The position numbers and the translations under genes are program-made. 64,000 nucleotides of DNA. Source: Cristatella mucedo. Taxonomy: Eukaryota > Bryozoa > Phylactolaemata > Cristatellidae. Below the pieces are notes generated by a model. That model saw nothing but the letters and a program-made list of their open reading frames with translations, was not told the origin of the DNA and searched no databases. Shown piece by piece: positions 1-12,670 of the stretch (its first letter is position 1; the number at the start of each line of letters is the position of its first letter). Location of the stretch: assembly GCA_009760855.2 (NCBI GenBank), contig WPIO01000024.1, forward strand, positions 856,001 to 920,000, given 5' to 3'.

Positions 1-827
1 GTCGCGCCGAGCGAGATTCTCATTTACTATTGCCGCTCCTGCGGACGGTGGCCTACCTTTGGCAGAGCCAGTCAGCGAAATCGATCTGGGTCTAACTTAA
101 AGGTGCAGCACTTAAAATATTTAGAAAATATCACCATGTTTCATGATAGCCGGCAGTCATCTCTGTAAGCCATGATAGCCGGCAGTCATCTCTATCAACC
201 ATTTAAGCGTCTGTCCACTAAGCAGGATACACTTCGGCTCGACTTCCGCCGGAGGCTATAGGTATCGTAAACGTATATGCTGTATACAGTGCATACTCCC
301 CGTAGGCTTACTTTAGAAGTGGACGAAGATAATAATTATAGATCGCTTGTAAAGCCCCTAAGATAACAGAATCAAAATTCGCACACTTTACAGATCACTG
401 AAAGAAAAACAAAAGCAGAGAGCTATTGACATGCTCGGCGTCGTGCTTCAAACACAGCTTCTACTCACGGGACTCGCCTCAAGAATGCAGCTGGACTAGG
501 AGACTTTGCTCTTCTTATAGGCAAAGCTATTGTGTGACCGTCATCATTTGCTTATAATTTAGGTGACCTCTTTGAAAACTGCTCACATTTTGAACGTTTC
601 CTTAAGAAGACTGCTCCCGCGGCTAGCCATCACGTAAGTTTCCTATGTAAGGATAAATATTGTCTATCAAGGTGGCATGAAAAAATTTAAGGGTCTTCCT
701 TATTGTGATTAGGCTGAATTATTGCAATTCCACTTCGTCTGGGCTACCAAAAAGCCCATTCGGTCACTTTAGCTGTGGATTAATATGGCTGCAACGCTAG
801 TCAACCAATCCCAGAAGTTCGGCCGTG
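1..827. other. Upstream thrombospondin intron or flank, no exon recognised
   Basis: AT-balanced sequence. The only structure I see is a short direct repeat (two copies of a 23-bp unit, 142-164 and 171-193). I found no thrombospondin exon here. Confidence 0.5.
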
Positions 828-1122
828 CGTGTTTCCGTTGCTGAAGGAGCTGCGACTGCTCCCGGTTGATCAATTCATACGGAGCAAAGTTCTTACACTG
901 ACCCAAAATGCCCGCCAAGGCTTGGCTCCTCCATACCTAGCTCAACCGCTGCAGCAGTTTCCTCCTCGTCGTGCGCTCAGGTCTTCTATGGACAATAAAT
1001 TAGCCGATCCGTTCCTACGCTTAAAGACCGTTGGCGACAGAAGCTTTTGCTCTGCAGATCCCAAACTGTGGAACTTGCTTCCACGATTCTTACGCAACGA
1101 CAACTATTCTCCTGCTGCCTAA
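828..1122 (+). mobile_element. LINE (CR1/L2-like) reverse transcriptase C-terminal remnant
   Basis: The frame reads SKVLTLTQNARQGLAPPYLA, then LKTVGDRSFCSADPKLWNLL. This matches the LSLTFRSLHSMAPAYLSD and LKSFGDRAFSSYAPKAWNSL segments of the better copy at 24697-25975. It is 5'-truncated and diverged, and lies directly upstream of the first thrombospondin exon in the window. Confidence 0.75.
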
Positions 1123-1332
1123 GAAATTAAATCAACGTGAACCTCTATTATACCAAGGCTATGCGATACGGTGCTATCGTCTGGTTACGCTAGTAACGGA
1201 ACGAATTCCGGTGTCTTAATAATAAAGTCCAAATGCTGTCGGTGACTACATTTAAGTGACGCTCGTTTTGCAGTCCGGCGCGAGCTCGCCGCCAAGGCGT
1301 GGCAGCTAACGAATGAAGTTGGACATATTTAG

Positions 1333-1494
1333 GGCTCTTACGAATGCACGCCTTGCAAGTTCGGTTACATCGGAAATCAGACGGTGGGCTGCAGAAAGAA
1401 CCCTCGATTTTGTCCGACAAAAGAGGGCGGCGAAATATGCGATGAGAATGCTCGCTGTGTCAAGAGGCCAGGCCTGACGTACGCCGTTTGCATC
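1333..1494 (+). CDS. THBS: Thrombospondin exon a: EGF-like module
   Basis: 54 codons, phase 0 on both sides, with donor GTGAGT. It encodes [20 protein letters not shown] and further cysteines of the EGF-like region typical just before the type 3 repeats. The acceptor is TATTTAG at 1326-1332. No earlier exon of the gene was recognised between 1 and 1332. Confidence 0.9.
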
Positions 1495-4400
1495 GTGAGT
1501 GCGGCAGCAGCTAGCGCAGGATGTCGACAGCTCGCTGTGCCGCTCGCTGTGCCGCTCGCATCTACGGGTCCCACCTCGTCTCTGCCCTGTTGATTTCGCC
1601 ATTTTGCTGGCCTCTCGACTGGCGGATTTGAACTGGCTTTCGAGAATTCCAAACCTCGTTTTGGCAGTGCAAAGTCGGCTACGCCGGCAACGGCCTCAAG
1701 TGCGGAATCGACACGGACCTCGACGGCATACCGGACGAGGCACTCGATTGCGACGAGAAATCGTGCCGCAAGGCAAGTCTTGGCTAGCTGCTGGCGCGAC
1801 CGAATACGCAAAGGAGACGAGGCAACGATTAGCATAGATATGCGTGAAATGCGAAACTCGTCCGACATGCTTGCGTTCGCAGGATAACTGTCCCACGATA
1901 CCGAACAGCGGCCAAGAAGACGCCGACGGAGACGGTCAGGGCGACGCGTGCGACATTGACGCAGACGACGATGGCATTATCAACGACCCGGTGCGCGAAG
2001 TAGCAGCGTTGCGGTACCATGGCAAGCTGCCGGTCTTCTAAAACGCTTGGCGAATAGCCGTCGGTGTCCTTGGTGACAATCGTCGGACTGGCACAGTGCA
2101 GACTTCGCTTGCTGTGGACTCGCTAGCAAGCTAGCTGATAAATGGCGTTATGTCTTGACGTGCTTATCAGGATAATTGCCCGTTGGTGCCCAATCCGGAT
2201 CAAAAGAATACCGACGGCGCTCTGGACAAAAAGGACCTAGCCGGCGACGCCTGCGACAATTGCCCAACCATTCCTAACCCCGATCAGAAGGACAGCGACA
2301 AGGACGGCCTCGGTGACCTCTGCGATCCTGACGCCGACAATGACGGTAAGCTACGCGGGCAACTAAAGTGCTCAATGCGCATTTGTTCCATGTATTTTTC
2401 GTACGTAAAGTGCCTAAAAAGAATCTTCGTTTTTTTCGGGCGCTACACAAATGTTGCATTATTGCTATTATTGGCACAGCTTAAGAGAGAGATCTCCGAG
2501 CGGGTTTTGCATCGGCTTAGGCAACGGCTAAAGGAGACGTACCATGTCAAAAGATGTAGGGATCCAGCCGATAGAATTGAATCCAAATTGATTGCGTAAC
2601 ATATTCCTGACGTAGCGCAACACAGAAGTCCTTTCGGATGCAGTTAATGGTTAAAAACTCGCATGCCCCGTGCAAAAAATGTTTCCCATCGAGCTGCTGA
2701 AGAGCGAGCGGCGAATCCGCGTAAATCGTTAAGTGATCACTTCAAACAAGATTACTCTGGCAGATTAATTTACGAGTAGCAGCTTTCTTTCTGGCGAGGA
2801 TTAGTGGTCCGAGATTACTATTTCTAAGCCGAGAGAGATATTTTAAATGACTAGTGCGATCAATTCTGTATGCAACGCTGCCGTCTGCTTTGCAGGCGTA
2901 CTAAACTCTAGGGACAATTGTCCGACGGTTCTGAATCCTGACCAACGGGACACCGATCAAGATGGTGTGGGTGACGTGTGTGACAACTGTCCATTCACTC
3001 ACAATACCAACCAGGTACGTAACTGACCAATCGTCTGCGAGCAGCTCGCTGACTATTTGATGACCCCTTAACTATTTTAAAACTATCTCTGTAGTCCGAC
3101 AAAGACGTCGATCAGGTTGGCGACGCTTGCGACACTGGATTTGACAGGTAGTGAGCTAATCAGAGATAGTCGAGCTGTTTGCGTACTGATTGACTTGAAC
3201 AGACCGGAGAACTAGCAAATTGTAGAGGTTGTTCATTCCTTAAGAACTGTTCTAGTCTCATTCTCCAGGGAGTGAAGGCCATTGCCACGACATGCTGTGT
3301 CGTTTTAGCGATGCAGACGGAATTCAAGATAGCTTAGACAACTGTCCGACGCAATCAAACTCGGATCAAGTTGACACGGACGGCGATGGCATGGGCGACG
3401 CCTGCGACAATGATGATGACAATGATGGTGTTATAGACACACGAGACAATTGCCCGTTGGTATACAATCCAGACCAGCTAGACACCAATGGTACGTATCT
3501 GAGACTTGGGTTCATGGATTTTGCCAATATTGTTCTAATTACAGTAAGGGTGGTTAAAACCGTGACATGGGAGGTTCCATCTCATCTCAAGGAGATTGGC
3601 AAAAATGGCTAGCCACGTGATTCTCGGGAAGCAGCAGCCCTCGGATTTCATCGATGCGTCGCGGCTTGACATACTATATATTACATATTACTACATATTA
3701 CTGCTACCGCAGCTCTTTGGAATTATTGACCACTACAACAGCAAGACTTAAAACAATTTAAAGCAATCTCTCCATTTTCAACGCCATTCTTAGAATCGCC
3801 GTGGTGACAATAGATTATGCTGAAGGCGCTCTGCAATGGTTTTTCGAATTCCCAAAAGGATTTCTCTTTCTTTTTGCTGTTACAGCACGTTTGCTAGATT
3901 ATCAAGGTGTGTAACCTCGATGCCTGTATATTATTTTTACTGCGAGAATTTTATTTTTAGTGCGCTTTTATGTCACTTCTTCCGTCCATTGCCGCAAACA
4001 AGCCGTCATTATCGCGTTCATTATAATTTTACCCTTACAGTCTGAGCTACGTTAAGGGTGCTAGCAGCCATCGAAATTAATGGAAATAAGACGAGGGCAA
4101 GCGGCAGGGGCTGATTCAAAGCGCTCTCGTGTGGGATGGCAGCGAAAAGACAACCGGCTCTAAAAACTAAAAGCGTTGGTCAATATGGAATCATCTGCAT
4201 TTTGGAAAGAATGAATAAATCCACCAGCGAGAAGTTCTTTCTCGTTCATCTTTTCCAGAATTGCTACTACGTATTCGGGTCTAAGGAACAGAGTTACAGC
4301 GAAGTTCCAAGAACGAGATTTAGTTTTCTTGAGGGTGCTCTAAAAATGACAAATATAAATATTACTATAAATGTAACCGAATATTTAGGTCTGGTGAATT

Positions 4401-7400
4401 TTTTAACGAACACTCGGTGCCTTCTTTTTGGGTTTTGGTCCGGAAAAAGTCTATACATAGAGCATTTTGTAAGCTTGAACTAAATGCGGTTGACAATTCT
4501 ACCGGCCATTGCAACCGCTCTTCTGTAGCTGGTTTCACAGTAGAGTTAGCCCGTCGCTGCTTGTTTTTCTTCAGGAGACGGAGTCGGCGATGTTTGCGTC
4601 ACTGACCAGGACGGGGATGGCTATCCGGACGTTGAAGATGTGTGCCCAGAAAATAAGAAAATCTACAACACTGACTTCCGCACATTCTTCACCGTCGTAC
4701 TGGACCCAATAGGCGACTCGCAAATTGATCCCGAATGGATTATACTTAATGACGTAAGCCGCGGGCGACAGAAGAGTGCTCGATCCCCGCGCGCCTGCTT
4801 TTTGTACGCTTTTTCACACTGTACGCTTTCTACCGCCGTCTCGACTCGTCCCGTCATGCCGTCTATTGACGATGCACTGTACTTGGATGGGCACAATCTT
4901 TACAGGGAGCTGAGATACTGCAAACCATGAACAGCGATCCAGGCTTGGCTGTTGGTGAGTGCCGAGGCGCGTCACTTACAGCACTCGTTGCTTTCGTCCG
5001 TGGAGATTCGCGATCGTGGTGCTCGTGCTGCGGCACCGTCACAGCGTCTCCATTTCAGGCTACCAGCGCTTCGGCGGCGTCGACTTTAGCGGTACTTTCT
5101 ATATAAACTCGGAAATCGACGATGACTACGTCGGATTCGTATTCAGCTACCAGGACAATTCCAAGTTTTACACGGTTATGTGGAAGAAAGCCATTCAGGT
5201 ACTGAGTACTTCGCTGGCTCGCGCACCAGCTAGCTGTGACTTGGCACACGTGACTCAGCACACGTGACTTGGCTGATCAGTCGACGCCCCTTCTGCAGCT
5301 GCTTAACGCTCCCTTGAATGAGCGAAGCTGTTAGACGTGCGCATATAGTGACGTAGCAAATAAAGGCTTCTGCAGCCGCCTTTTTACAGTAGCTGTAAGC
5401 TATGAAGTCAATTCGCTGTCTCTAAAATGAGAAGAATGACCTCTTTGTTGAGCGTCCTCGGTCGTTTTACTTTTTCAAGCGGATCAAGATTGAAGGATTT
5501 TATTCTTGCGTTGAGCGGTCTGGATATATTTCTCCTTATTGCAAGCAAATTTAACTGTCTAATGCAAAGACAAGAGTGGAGAAAAGGATAGGAGAATGGT
5601 TGAATAGAGGGATAGAGGAGAGAGAAGAGTGGAAATGGAGATGAGAGAGTGAGAGAAGAGAGAGGGGAAAGGAGAAGGGGGCTGACAAAAGGAAGAGAAG
5701 AAAGCGGGCTCACGGCGCATTTCACCGCTCAACTTTCCATCGCTGAGGAAAACAAGTGCATCTAACGGCAGAACAATGGCCGCGAAGTGACGAACGCCGC
5801 CATTGGACCGCACAACGAGCTCGGGCCGCACACGGCCCGGGCGGCGCCAAGTTTGGTCCTGCTCCGCTGGCGCCACTGCTTGCGTAAGCTAGGGCGGTTC
5901 GTCCTCCCTCGTTCGCCCGCGGTCGCCGATGCCATCGCCCGCGCCATTGTAGACGTACTGGCACTCGACGCCGTTCAGAGCTCGTGCAGAGCCCGGAATC
6001 CAGCTCAAAGTGGTCAACTCGGCCACAGGACCAGGCGAGATGATGCGCAACGCTCTCTGGCACACCGGAACCACTAACAAGCAGGTAGCTGGCCGCGAGG
6101 GGGGGAGGGGGCTCGGTGACTGGCAGCAGCGCAGCGTCACTCTGCAGCCGACAGTTCCTTCGAAAGACGCGCTGCTGCCTGGTCGAGCAGCGTGCAGGCT
6201 ATTGGCAGCTTCTTGTCTTCGCCACGTCCACGTCCGTTTGTCAGAGGACTCTTTCTGGCGAGGAGCCTTCGGTCTCCTTCGGCTGAGAAACGCGTCAACT
6301 CCTGCTAGCATCGCTCCTGATTGATTTACTGCAGCCAAAAAGCTGCACCGCATCGAACGCTGGTGAAGCGGGCGAGTAAATTTCTCCAATCTATATCTAT
6401 GCGGAGTTTTGCGATCCTCGGGGGGAAAAAATGTGCCGCCGACACATTTGATCGCGTATTGGCTAGCAAACGGAATGCATCCAAACGTTGCTCAGCTGTC
6501 GGCCTCCGAGTCGCTCGCGACTTCCATATGAAAGATGCAGCCGCAACGACATTATCTAGGGCTCAGCTCTCGTCTCGGCTGTGTAGAATCCTTGGGCGGC
6601 AGCAGCAGCAGCGTGGAACCGCTTGCGGAAGCTCGACGCGCCGCCGCTTCACTTCAGTGTGAATGCCGCGGGTGCCGCGGGCCGTGCTTCCGGTGAGCTG
6701 CCAGCAGGCTTACACAGCTGCCGCTTGCCGTTCCTAGTCTGTCCGAGTAGTAGAAAGACCGTCACCGCGTGGCACGCTAAGCCCTGACTTACCGGTACCT
6801 GCTGAAATCGTCCAAACGTGCTGTGCGTCGCCGCTTGCCTAGAGGAGAAGGCGTGCTGCTCTAATGAACGGACACGAGTTCGCTGCACGCACTGAGCGTA
6901 AGGCTGGCAGCAGTTTGATTCAGGCAAATGCATTCCACTTATATTCGCAAGTACTGCGTGCCGGTAAACGGGTCCTAAAGGTAAACCTCCGGTTCGTCTA
7001 AATATCCAAGCACAAACATGCCTGGCGGATTTCTAACCAAGATGCGGGAGTTATAATAGCGGACGCCGCATAATAACGGAATATATATATATATATATGA
7101 TATAATTTATAATAATAATATATAATATAATAGCGGAATATAATAGCGGACGCCGCATGAACGCCAGCTGGTTTGGTCTAGTGTTTAAGGTGCTCGCCCC
7201 GACCAAGGCCTGGCTGAGGTCGTGGGCTCGAGCCCTGAGGCATATGTGAAGCGCCTGAATAGAGATTAAGTTCTCTTGGGGCGCTATACAAATGAATTAT
7301 TTATATTTATTTATTTATTATTAATGCCTCTAAGCTCGCCTAAGCCGCCGGAGGATGTGTATGGCCTTAGCAATACGATGATGCGTCTGTAGACAATGTT

Positions 7401-7892
7401 TCCACCACTGAAGTAGCCTCCCCTGGTTTCGGTGCTTGGTATCCATATATTGTGTTCCTTGGTCTTAGCCTGTGGTTAATGTGCTCACACGTCTACACAG
7501 CGGTTCTATGCCCGAGTCATGCAACAGAAACTTCTTTAATCGTTTTGGAGACATGAAGTCTGTTGGCTACCGAACGCGTACCGGAAGTCACTTAGGCTTT
7601 GAGTGCCGCTTAGAAAACTCATCAGTGTACCGCCCACTGTGTGGCCTGCGTTGCTTCGCTGAGTACAGACGAAGATATACCCCATCATATTGCCTGATGC
7701 AAGCGGCATGGTAGCTACCAAAGCACTTCTAGCGCTATATATATATGAGCCTCTAAAAACATGTAAGCTTAATTTGTGTACTAATTACAATCTAGGAAGC
7801 TTTTAACTTTTCTCCGCTATGGCCTCGTTAAGCTAACCGTAGGGCAGCCAGCCTGAAGTGCTGAAAAGCAGAAAGGCATAACGTGAGAGAGC

Positions 7893-7947
<55 letters not shown>

Positions 7948-9058
7948 GCGTGAGCTATATATCTATCTATATACTATATATATATATATATATATACTAT
8001 ATATATATGTATATATATACTATATATATATACTATATATATACTATATATATATATATATATATATACTATATATATATATATATATATATATACTATA
8101 AGATCGAAATACGGACGTGCCATCATCCCGACGACGCTGCCTCGTCAGCAGCCGAGATACCTACAAGCGTATAAACAAGCCGAGCGGCCGTGGCGGCCGT
8201 GGCGGCTGCTGACCCCGGGGCCTGAGCTCGCGGCTCGGTAGAAAGCATTCAGCTCAGACAAAGCGCGCTTGTGATACCGTGACTGAAAGCCAGCAAGATG
8301 CCAGGTAAGCGAGTGACATCGCGGCTGTTCTGGACAGGAGATGCCGGGCGCTGTCAATCGAGCTGCACGTTCAATCGATAGCCGCCGGTCGCCGCAGCAG
8401 CCGGCTGCACGAAGCCGCTCGATCGTGAGGCCTCTGAGGCTGCGAGGCTGCAGCTCGATTAACTAGTGCAGCCGGAGCCTCGTCTGCCGCCGCCGCGGCA
8501 GACGAGACGGGCTGGCGGTGAAGTGGGAAAACGATCTGCAATCGACAGCAGAGCGCCTTTAGTTGGTGCACTCGGGAGCGGAGCGTGCTCTTGGGAGCGA
8601 ATGGCACGACGGTATCGCTTCCTCTGGAAAGGAAGCTGGCACGCTCAACCGCACTTTCAAAGCCCAGCCTCGGCATTCATTTCCAGCTAGTTGAAGTGCA
8701 ATTGCACCTGTGCATTGATCTCATCCCGCCTCTCGGTGCCTTTCGGTAAGCGAAAATTTCTGAATTTTTTTACGTTCGCACTTAGATTCGAACTTTCTCA
8801 AGTTTAATGAGGTAAAACCAAAATATTGGATAGGGCTGACGGAATGATGCTAAAAAATCGGAACGCTTAGCCATAGGGATAGGTTAGACCTACATATTTC
8901 TTTGCAGTGTCTACACGAGATTTGCATATCCTGTTCCAAAGAGACTGTTTACTAGATTATCACACACGCCCGTACGCACGTACATACACATGCAGATACA
9001 CACACACACGCACGCACACACACACACGCACACACGCACACACGCACGCGCGCGCGCA

Positions 9059-9107
<49 letters not shown>

Positions 9108-12100
9108 GCAATTCATTTTTTTAGCACATCTGCTTTAAATTTGACTTAGTACTTTCATAGTCGTGCCATTTCAAAAAGCTGGGGTCTGCTTAGAACAGGA
9201 CATAATTCATTTGTACAGCACCCTAAGAGAACCTAATCTTTATTCAGGTGCTTCAGATATGCCACAAGGCTCAAGCCCATGACCATGGTCATCAAATACA
9301 TTTACCTTGATCTTGGTCGAGGCTTTCGCCGCTCCACTGGGCCACACTAGCATGGCATAAATCACTAAGAGACCGTAACCAAGCTAGTGAATGCATTTGT
9401 GGCATTTCATTAAGACTTCAGTAAATCAATACTTAAGTTTTCTCGCCTATGCAAAAAGACCCTAACAACTGGTGCGAAAATCAGCAATTAAGTTTGTTTG
9501 TCGTGAAAGTTGCAGCTGACACATTGCACCACTTCTCACTGACTTTTGCTGTTGCTCTACCAGCTAGCGTTACGACTTCAACGTTCTGTCTCTCACTTTA
9601 AGGTACCTTAATTTCGTGCAGTGGCCAACGTATCTGAAATATTTTCTAATTAGACTTCACATTGCACTACCTCATCTCTTCTTATTCAAATCGTATAGCT
9701 GTGTCTTGAACAATGTTTAAATCCTTTGAAGACGATGCCTTCAGCTCATATGCTGACACAGTCTGGAACTGACTCTTGAATGAGGCTACGATTTCCTCCT
9801 CCCGACTTGATAACGCTTAAAATGAGGCTAAAGACCAATATTTTTCATTAGCTCTTTTTGTGGAAGTTTTACTCTGTGTATGCTTGGTCGCTCTGAGTTT
9901 GTGCACATTATCATTAATCTCATCGACATGTTTCCTTTTCAGCACATTGTTAGAGGACCTAGAACGAGACACGCGTCTCTTAGGGTTCAATACAAATTAT
10001 CTGTATATTATTATTGTTAGCTAGCTAATTATACTCTACTAATTTAGTTTGAGGTGATGTTGGCATTACATATCAAGTTTAAATGTATAAAATGGAACAC
10101 ACCTTTGGCTGCTTAAAGTCTGAGCATGAGATTTGAATTGCCGTTGAGCTATAGTACCTAGTAGTAGGCTGGTGCAGCTTTTTTGGCACTACAGTTGGCC
10201 TGACAACTGGCTCAGGTAATTGTGTCACGAAATCAATTTCCTGTGACCCCAGCTTCGAATCTTACTTGTATATTGTCGGTAGTCGAAGATATAAGCACTT
10301 TAACAAGAAGGTCGAAAGCTCTTCACGTATTTGGTCGGCTGCAAGAGACTTCCTCAGCTGCTCTGCTGTCAAGTCGTAGGTCATAGGTCAGCCCCCTTCA
10401 TCTTCCCAGAAGAACGTTGCATAGATAATAAAAATAATTTGTAATAATTTTAGCTGGATGCGACCGTGCGGGCGCAACACTTTTTTTACTATAGCAGGAG
10501 TCATTGGAGAGCTTTTTCAGCCACGAAGAACGATTACTACCGTGCCATCCATCGCCTGGAAGCCGTGGCCTTGGCCTTGGTCCTCTCACTTCATTTCCTT
10601 TACTCGGCCGTCTACGGCTGCACCCGTATTCTTGCGCCTTTCTTAGACTTCTGCTGCTAGCAGCTGCTCATCTGGCGCACTTGTCAGTCGTCATATTGCT
10701 TCACTTTTCCCTCACGATTGCTTCTTTTATTTTTCTATTATTATTTTGCGATGCCATCCCGCGACAAGTTAGGCAAGCTGCGTAAAGATCCAGTTTTGCT
10801 TAATAAGTGAAGATTGGTTGCGTAGCCCACTTAGAGCTCTCCCCACTGGGAGGCTGCTTTTTTCCTCGCGTCTCTTCTCAGCTCATTTTTCCAACTGATT
10901 CGTTCGCGTCAGCCTGGCAAGATAGCATCTCGCTTATTCACGGAGGTTTAATCAAAGAGCTCTTCGTATCAGCACATGCGGAACCCCCGCTGCTCTTTAT
11001 GCTGTCAACCGAGGAAAGCCCAGTGCCGAGCTTCGTAGGTGAGTCGGTACTTTCAGACCACGCCGTGAAGATATCGGGCTCAGCGTGCAGGAGCATGCAG
11101 GCTGACATGATCTTGCTATTAACGTGCCATGAATGCAGGAGCCTTCATATCTAGTCAGTTAAAAGGCGTTGAAAAAACATAAGGCCGCAGCAGTCCCCAC
11201 CGACACCCTCTACATTGATCAATATCTAGTTTACACTACACCCTAGCCGAATGTCTCTGCGGCCGCTGAACATGCCTTGACCTGCTACTTCTATGCTACT
11301 CACTACCTCAACTGCTCTCCTAACTCTGCTATGCTTCCCACTTTCTCTTTGTTGCGTGAGACGAAGTCTGTTGGCTACCGAATGCGTACCGAAAGCCGCT
11401 TAGGCTGTGAGTTCGCTACACAAAACTCTTCTGCGTAACACCCACATGGTCTTTATGACTTTGTGGAGTTACTGACGGAAATACATTACATTACATCAGC
11501 CTACCGTTATTTGTCTAGTCTCGTCGGAGCTCTGGAAGTATCCGACTAGCCAACCGTAGGGCATTTTGATTTGCTCTGAACAACGGACAGCGCGATCATT
11601 GTTCGACTGTGGCAGCACTTCGAGTTTCGAAGCACTGCAGCTGCTCCGCCTGTCTCTAATCAGGTCACGCTGTTGTGGAAAGACCCGCGGAACTCCGGAT
11701 GGAAAGAGAAGACCCCCTACCGCTGGGAGCTCATCCATCGACCTTCTATCGGGCTGATTAGGTGAGAGCGCTTTCGCGGAAGTAGCGGTCTCCCAGCAAC
11801 GCTCGGAGGTGGTTTACTCGGTCTGTCTGCCACCCAGCGGTCGCACAGCACCGCTGGGTGGCGCTTTACTCGATCTGCCAGGGTGCCTGTCTCAGCCGTT
11901 CTCGGGTGGTTCCGCAGTCTTCAGAGTCTTGGAACGACAAGCAAGGCTCAATCGCTTCGAGTGCACCGCATGCGTTCTGCCGCTCTGGGTCCCGGCAGTC
12001 TCGTTAGAGATCCGGTGGCTCGCGCTTTTGGAGAAAAACCTTCAAATCTCGAATCTCCTCCCACGGGAACTCAGCCGCTCGGTATTGTTAACCTGTAAGC

Positions 12101-12364
12101 ATGCAACGAGACGCGAGCGAACTGGAGTCGCTGCGCCTTGCACTGCAGATTCGTCCTGTACGAGGAGACGGCACTCGTGGCTGACTCGGGAAATATTATT
12201 GACACGACACTGAAGGGAGGACGACTGGGAGTGTTTTGCTTCTCGCAGCAAGGCATCATCTGGTCAGATCTGGTGTACAGATGTAACGGTTGGTTTTTCG
12301 GCCAGCGCCCAGAGTGACCGACATGCCGCTCTTGGCTGGAGCATCAACCTGCCGAGCTTTGATG

Positions 12365-12435
<71 letters not shown>

Positions 12436-12608
12436 GAGATAGAGGGGTGGAGATAGAGGAGAGAGAGAGAGGGGGAGAGAGGGGGAAAGAAAAAGGGAGA
12501 CAGTGAGAGGTAGATGGGGAGAAAGGTAGAGAGAGAGGGAGGATAGAGACGGAGAGAGGAGAAGGTAAAGAGAGAGTAAGAGAGAGAGAGAGAGAGGGAG
12601 AGGAAGGG

Positions 12609-12670
<62 letters not shown>

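Larger units (their letters stand above)
6085..11663 (+). other. Large thrombospondin intron (5.6 kb), repeat-filled
   Basis: Holds AT-rich tracts, a tRNA-derived SINE, (GA)n, (TA)n and (CA)n arrays, a LINE remnant and one copy pair of an unnamed repeat (7555, 11363). Short open frames at 10.4-11.2 kb show no recognisable protein. Confidence 0.6.

Noticed and set aside
3270-3308. Alternative thrombospondin acceptor after CTCCAG near 3269
   Set aside because: It gives an in-frame stop (GAG TGA) right away; the acceptor at 3301-3308 restores the conserved repeat.
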